From Cycas panzhihuaensis (Eukaryota; Cycadophyta): DNA of 64,000 nucleotides. The notes beneath the pieces were generated by a model. That model was not told the DNA's origin. It did no database searches and saw only the letters and a list, made by a program, of their open reading frames with translations. The stretch spans positions 110,677,741 to 110,741,740 of the forward strand of contig CM041465.1 of the NCBI GenBank assembly GCA_023213395.1. Reading direction: 5' to 3'. Both the position numbers and the translations under genes were made by a program. This document shows positions 58,448-64,000 of this stretch, one piece after another (the first letter of the stretch is position 1; each line of letters starts with the position of its first letter).

Positions 58448-60487
58448 CATCTGACGAGAGGCCTCACCCACGTGCAATGCAGTCCTTATGTCAATTCATG
58501 GATGTGTAACAAAGTCTTGATGTGAATGATGGGGGCTTTCTTACCTTCCCCTTTGCAAAAAGAAACTGGAATAGAAGAAAGCGAAAGAAAAGAATAAAAA
58601 CAGTAGATCTTACCCAGATCCAGATGTTTTATACATTTGTAAGAGCACCATACCAACCTACACATGAATGGGCTTATCCCTTCCAAGAAGGGGCTGCAAA
58701 ATACAAGCTATGTATATGTAAGTATATATGTGATATTTATATTAGAGTGTTAGGAAAAAATGACTACTGCAACAAGCTCTAAAATCCTCTCTCAAGCAAG
58801 CATGTATGTGAAGCAAAATGGAGTGAAGGGAAGCCTCAAGATGGAAAACCCTCCACTGGGTTCTCCACACAACTCTCTAGCACAACAAGATAAGGGTAGA
58901 GGCAACTATAGATAGCTAAGAGATGCAAAGAAGGAAGTGACAAAGCATTGGGGAATATGCAAGACACGGAATTGCTATGGGCAGCAATCCAGTGCACAAA
59001 CCCTTGCCAATGTTATCAAGGGATACCCAACAATGGAAGGGACACTATAGGGGGTCCAAATAAGAGGCGTGCAGGCCTAGAATCAGTGCAACATTGGGCT
59101 ACATACACTGATAATCTAGCGTAGGCCTAGGGCCTACTCACTCCTAATTATCTTAAGAGGAGCATGGAGCAAGAGAAGAGAAGGTGAGAAGGGGGTGCCC
59201 TTAGAGAGAAGGACTAAAAGGGGGGATGCCCCACCTTACTCTCTTCACCCAACCTTATACCTCTTCTCCCACTACTCCCTTGAAGAAAACTAGCGAAGGG
59301 AAAGTAGAACCTGAGAGCAACAAGCCAAACTTATTGAAAAAACAAGCTTTGTTATGGTCAAACCTGAAGGAAACAAGCAAATAAGGCAAGAAATAGGTCC
59401 AATATAGAGATAACTTACTATAAATCTAGAGAAAAGAGGTAGGGAATAACTATTGGGCTAATATAGGGCAGGTCTAGCCCTACTACCAGCGGAGAAGAGG
59501 ATCCCTGCAAGGGTTTTCAAGAGAAATCCCAATAGATAGCTGAAGGAGACACTAGATGGGCAAGTTGGAGAAGAACAACACCAAAATTGCTTGATAAAAC
59601 CTAGAGAGAGGCTTCCCACCATGAGAGAAGGTAGTTGCAGGTGGGTCTTGGCCTGGAGTTATAGGAAATGTAGGCCTACAAGTACACCTATAGAAGAAAG
59701 AGAAGAAGAGTGGGAGTTGTAGTAGAAATGATTATGTAGAAGAGCCAAAAATGATCTAAGAAGAACCTCAAAATGATGAGGGTTTTAATACTTGTACCCA
59801 TCCCAGCCCTAAGTGAGCGAATAGAGTGCAAATAGGGCTGAGGTGAACATGAGGCCACGTGGCGATTCTATGAGAAACGTGAGAATTGCCACAACAATTT
59901 TTAAAAAATAACTGACAACAGTCACAGCACAGTAAACTTCGTGGTACCGCAATAAACTTTCTGGTACCGCTAAGCTTATAGTAGTGCGAGACCAAAAAGC
60001 TAGAATGGCAAAATTCTAGGTTCTGGGAGCTTTAAGAGGTGATGTGGTAGGCCTAGGAGGGGCTAGCCCTCCTGCCTAGGTGGGTGAGATAGTCCAAAAT
60101 GCATATGGACAAAGGCAAGCAGAACATCAATGGGCAAAGGTCCAAGAAACAAGGTGCTAGGAGCTCAAAGTCGAGGCATGAATGAGTCATACAAACTAAA
60201 AGAAGCTTGAGGCAATATGGAGACAGCGTAGAGGGTCGCATAGTGCCATGGGGATGCCTACCTTATGGAAAGGTAAGTCCTGCTGGGTTATCATAGGCTC
60301 ACAATATGATAAGCAGCATGAACAGGTAACAAATATAAAGTAATCACGCAAATGGCGTAAGTAGTCATGCAACAAGGTAACACTTCTGTCAACCTTTCCA
60401 AAGAAATAGCACAAGTAAAAAAGAAGAAGTATACCTGAGCTTACCTAAGTTGACCTATCCGTATCCATTCCCGGTAGCTAGGAAATA
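58448..60487 (-). repeat. Main part of the LTR of element B
   Basis: Homologous to the LTR of element A: CTTACCTTCCCCTTTGC near 58540 matches CTTACCTTCCCCTTGTA near 39850, and the hairpin block at 59920-59990 matches 41279-41341. The outer end reads GGAAATA, where element A has GGAAACA, so the terminal TG has become TA. Open frames inside are chance frames. Confidence 0.8.
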
Positions 60488-60503
60488 CTTCCCCTTTGGC
60501 AGT
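60488..60503 (-). other. Polypurine tract of element B
   Basis: The minus strand reads CTGCCAAAGGGGAAG directly before the LTR. Confidence 0.75.
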
Positions 60504-60889
60504 AGATCCTCACTGCTTGGAAGCATGGTACGATGGTAAATGCTAGCAACAAAACTGTCAGTAGCACATGCATATATATATATAGAAATCATGATCATAA
60601 CAGGAGTCAAGGGTGCTTGCATGTATCATGGGGGAATGCATGGATACGAGGACAGGGGTGGAGACACATAGGGGCTACCCATGTGCCACCCAAGAATCGA
60701 CTGGAAGTTAAGAAGGATGAGGGGGTTACCCCCATTGTGAAAATGCAAAGAGATATACATGATAAAGTTAGGTAAAAGAGATAAATGAGCAAACCTGGTA
60801 GTTGCCATAGTTTAACCTCATAAGCGGTAGCTTTCAGAGGTGCAAACGGATCACAAGGTGATCTACATGACGGCCTAAGACTTGTGTGA

Positions 60890-61415
60890 TAGAGCGACCA
60901 GACAAGTCTCACAAACGGTCAACAAGAAGAGGAAGGTGATGCTCAAGGATGAGGTGAACGAGATTATCTACCTCAGCGTTGAGGGGCCAAGAAATGTGTC
61001 AGATGTCGATAGACTAGAAATTAGCTAGCAGGGATCTGGCAGTCAGAGCGAGGGCTCTCAAGCAAGGGCATTGGACCTCATAAACCTAGGTGAGATGGGA
61101 TACCACCACTTGGGAGTCGCAAAGAAGAATAATAGATCCATGATGGAAATGGAGTGCATCAGTAAGGGCTTTACTAATGGTTGTGTACTCAGCTTTATTA
61201 TTGGTGGCCTCGGGGAGGAAGATTCCAGAACGTAGAAAATCATGTCTAAAAGGACTGCGAAGAATCCATGTAGCTACAAAAGGTCCAGGATTACCGCAGC
61301 TTCTACCATCGGTAAAAATGAAGAGAGACATAGGTGATGACAAAAAAGTCTCAATAGAGGAAATATGTAGTAATACAAGAGTCAAAGCAAAAAGAGGCTC
61401 ATATGGCAAATGATA
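60890..61415 (-). pseudogene. Second (archaeal-like) RNase H of element B
   Basis: The clean minus-strand frame 61409-61086 reads IFTDGRSCGNPGPFVATWIL, then ATNNKAEYTTISKALTDALH and IILLCDSQVVVSHLT. The first and third Asp are present, and the NNEAEY block reads NNKAEY. The C-terminal part continues past a frameshift to about 60890. It is closely similar to the copy in element A and in the same position, directly before the polypurine tract. The antisense PMD frame lies on its 5' side, as in A. Confidence 0.86.
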
Positions 61416-62314
61416 AATGGCTATAAAGGGTAGGAGGACCTAGCAATGAGGCTACCCAATGACAAGAGCAAACTATCTGACCATTGGCTAAGAGTAGGCA
61501 GCAAAAGGACACCCTGGGGTTCCAAAGGTTGCTTTAGGAAGCAAAAAATAACTCTAAATGGAGGGAGCATTCCCTTTATAGACCCCAGGGGCAGGAACAG
61601 GTTGCAAAAATAGGTCCAAGATGGCAAAACGAGCCAAACGAGTATAAACTTGGGCATGCACAGGAGTGGCACACAAAATAAAATAAAAGGGGCCTTGTGA
61701 AAAATGCATCGGCAGGGTGCCATAAATGCATCCACAAGAAGAAGCGAGATGAAGGCTACGGGAGCACATCGGGAGACAGGGCTAGAAGGAAAAGGTGACT
61801 AGGGGTAAGAGATGATCCAAAGGGTTGTCACAAGGGCAGAAATAGAGATGGTGCCTGTCAGGTTCCCCGCCTATGTAAGGAAAATTGATGAAAACGAGAT
61901 TCATTTTCATGGGCTCTCGAGCAAATCTAGGGATATTCCCTTACACAGCAGAGTGCTACCTAACTTTGGAGGCACACAGAGGGAGATCAGACTGCCAGAT
62001 CAGAGCCAAAGGATAACCACTAGGACTGCAAAGATGAGATGATGAGCGCCAGGCCAAATCTAGTAAGTGGATCCTCAAAAACCCAACCCATCTCATAATT
62101 TAAAGTTTACTAAGTTTTTTGAGATTTTTATGTAGGTTTTAGGCCCTGTATAGGCGAGAAATGCCTCCTTGGATTCTGAATTGGACCCAGAAAAAGTGGG
62201 ACCAGGGCATTAGGTAGCCCTAGTCCCAGTGGGCCTCGCTATGGCCCACTAAGAATAAATTTTTTAGTTTTTGGGTAGGAAAACCCCCCCTTTTGAGGGG
62301 GTGTCATTTGCACC

Positions 62315-62405
62315 ATGGTAAAGATCGTGGTGCCGCAATCTTTGCTGTGGGGCCCCGATCGTTGCAAGACCCAAGTCAAACTCCATGGTACCATAAAGTT
62401 TAGTG
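62315..62405 (+). repeat. Hairpin block upstream of the antisense frame of element B
   Basis: GGTAAAGAT with ATCTTTGCT, then CAAACTCCATGGTACCATAA. It is the counterpart of 43487-43600. Confidence 0.65.
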
Positions 62406-62521
62406 CAGTGCAAAGGCAGAATTGTAGAAAAACAAAGATAGGGGCCCTGAATCTCAATCAGGCGAGGCTGAGAGATAATCTAGAGGATAAAGAGAGAGTG
62501 TAGGCTTGGTTCTAACTAGTT

Positions 62522-64000
62522 TGAATGGTATTTTGTAGGCTGTAATCGCAGTAGAGAACCATGAGAACATAGGGATGGCTATGCTGAGCTTCATTGAGAT
62601 GATGACTAGGGAGGACAGGGAGGTCCTATGGAGATGTGGCCTACTGAAGGTCACAAGGATGCCCTAGTATATGTCAGACTAGTGGTTGTTCATAGATATT
62701 GTGTCACACTGGGATAGGAGGAGGCATGTCTTCCACCTATCCTAGGTGGGAGATGTATGAGTGATGCCCAGAGATATTAGGAGGATATAGGGAGTGCCAG
62801 TGACGAGGAGGCCAATGGTACTAGGAGCACTGCCTAACAATGAGGTAGCACACAGGGAGGCAACCACATTCTTTATGAGTTTAGACAGATGGGAGAGGTG
62901 AGGCATTCCTCTCCAGACCATGGTTATGTCAAGGGTTCCTCGAGTGAGGAAGTTGATCACACTATGTATTCTATTTCAAATATCCTATAAACAGAACTAT
63001 AGAGACATACCAGGAGGATGGATGGATGTGGTACACCGATGCAAGGTAGGAGAGTGGATGGACTGGGCCACCCTGATAGTGGCGAATCTCATCACACAGC
63101 TAGATACTATTAGGGCAGCAGGCAGAGGAGGACTCTCTTACAGTACATTACTATAGTGTTGGTTCTTCAACTACTTTAGAGAAGTGGTGCTGACGGGGGG
63201 ACCACACCCTATGATAGAGTGGGATTCGATGGTACATAGATGGTAGACCAGGTTGATGGGGACTGAGGACTAGGCACACATTCATCGCTCGATGGAGGCC
63301 ACATCACTAGACCTCCTCACCATGATAGATTATATAGCAGATCTATACAGAGCAGTGAGGTGGGATAGTGATGATGAGGTAGGAGGAGCAGGAGTGCCCC
63401 CAGGAGATGATGAGGGTGGTGATGGGGCCAGCCTATCATGAGCTGCGGGAGAGGCAAGTTCATCCGAGGCTGTAGGTAGAGAGGTAGGCCCATCAGGAGC
63501 TACAGATAAAGGTAGAAGCCCAGTGACACGGGCCCAAAGGCTATGAATCATCAGGAGATCCAGAGAGGTGGTAGCTGCACCAACTGTAGGGAGGAGGGAT
63601 TCCCTAAGAGCTGAGGCTATAGTAGAGGAGGTGCCTAAGGAGGAGGTACCAACAGCTAGCAAGGTACTAGAAGGAGATATAGTCGCCCGAGTCGAGGAGC
63701 CAGTAGCCGCACTAGGTGAGACATGACCATTTCTTGTCGTCGTTTGATTGCCAGACTCATACATAGTTTGATTTTGGTTTGATATCCATATGGATATGGA
63801 CTGATATATGGCATGTTGGATTGTAGGCATGGTGGACATCTAGAGACTAGTAGAGGTAGTAGTCTGAGAGATATTCCCTTGGGCCTACACAGAGGGACAA
63901 CCTCCTATCTAGGCCAGCAATGAGCCTAGATCGGTAGGCGGTCACACGACAGCATTTGCCCCATTGATATGGGTGAGAGATATATGGATAGTAGAGTCCC
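62522..64000 (+). pseudogene. Antisense plant mobile domain (PMD)-like frame of element B (cut by window end)
   Basis: The reading starts AVIAVENHENIGMAMLSFIE and continues MMTREDREVLWRCGLLKVTR. DIVSHWDRRRHVFHL and then MPRDIRRI, GVPVTRRPMV match the PMD core (W-x5-FHL, then DVxxILGxPV). From 62920 to 63156 it is clean (MVMSRVPRVRKLITLCILFQ, then WATLIVANLITQLD). An acidic Gly/Glu/Val-rich linker follows (63360-63720). Fewer stops than the copy in A make it the best template for the type II antisense protein. Read on the other strand the linker gives an open frame at 63839-63330 that is only its shadow. Confidence 0.68.

Larger units (their letters stand above)
47986..64000 (-). mobile_element. 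Type II Tat-like Ty3/gypsy element B (continues beyond the window)
   Basis: On the minus strand, from the window end downward: antisense PMD frame, second RNase H, polypurine tract and 3' LTR. The LTR is split by element C between 48641 and 58443. It is a diverged sister of element A with the same order. Pol lies right of the window. Confidence 0.8.

Noticed and set aside
63330-63839. 169-residue minus-strand frame rich in Ser, Thr, Pro and Ala
   Set aside because: It is the shadow of the Gly/Glu/Val-rich linker of the antisense PMD frame on the plus strand, as is 44534-44956 in element A.
1-64000. Host protein-coding genes, tRNA or rRNA genes
   Set aside because: Every coding signature recognised belongs to a transposon domain (or a transposon-borne PMD frame), and no tRNA or rRNA signature was noticed by eye; a tRNAscan and rRNA search would settle it.

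Overview
This window is plant nuclear DNA made almost entirely of nested retrotransposons. The evidence is the mix of families: Ty1/copia, several Ty3/gypsy lineages including Tat-like elements with a second RNase H, and an L1-type LINE with the plant ORF1 domain. tRNA-iMet primer sites (TGGTATCAGAGC) and plant mobile domain (PMD) reading frames fit the same picture. I found no intact host gene, rRNA, tRNA or CRISPR array. The species cannot be fixed from the sequence; a land plant with a large, repeat-rich, heavily methylated genome fits best.

Layout, left to right. (1) 1-1921: 5' part of a minus-strand copia element (gag, protease, primer site, LTR), inserted in a gypsy LTR. (2) 1922-3662: the 3' part of that GC-richer 'type II' gypsy LTR, whose terminal CA abuts a 'type I' element. 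(3) 3663-14215: type I element 1 (RT, RNase H, integrase, second RNase H, antisense PMD frame, 3' LTR). (4) 15062-16560: orphan gypsy gag. (5) 16561-19280 and 37136-37610: one minus-strand copia element split by (6). (6) 19281-37130: a 17.85-kb type I element 2 with both 2.4-kb LTRs and a near-perfect target duplication. (7) 37611-38841: unassigned, with a 190-bp tandem duplication. (8) 38842-about 47985: type II element A on the minus strand. (9) About 47986 to the window end: type II element B on the minus strand. B is split by a 9.8-kb non-autonomous gag-protease LTR element C (48642-58442), which is itself split by a 6.3-kb LINE (50815-57091).

The most interesting signal is in the Tat-like gypsy elements. 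All four copies carry a second RNase H downstream of where integrase lies (the two copies that retain integrase show this directly). All four also carry an antisense PMD reading frame, with its own TATA-like sites in the better copies. The order of the two modules differs: type I has integrase, RNase H, antisense PMD, LTR; type II has integrase, antisense PMD, RNase H, LTR. In type II, a roughly 40-nt piece related to the LTR promoter region lies just upstream of the antisense frame. Everything is decayed. In element 2 the whole gag-pol stays in one frame (apart from one linker stretch), broken mainly by stops that look like C-to-T changes of Gln and Arg codons, as expected for methylated, silenced DNA.
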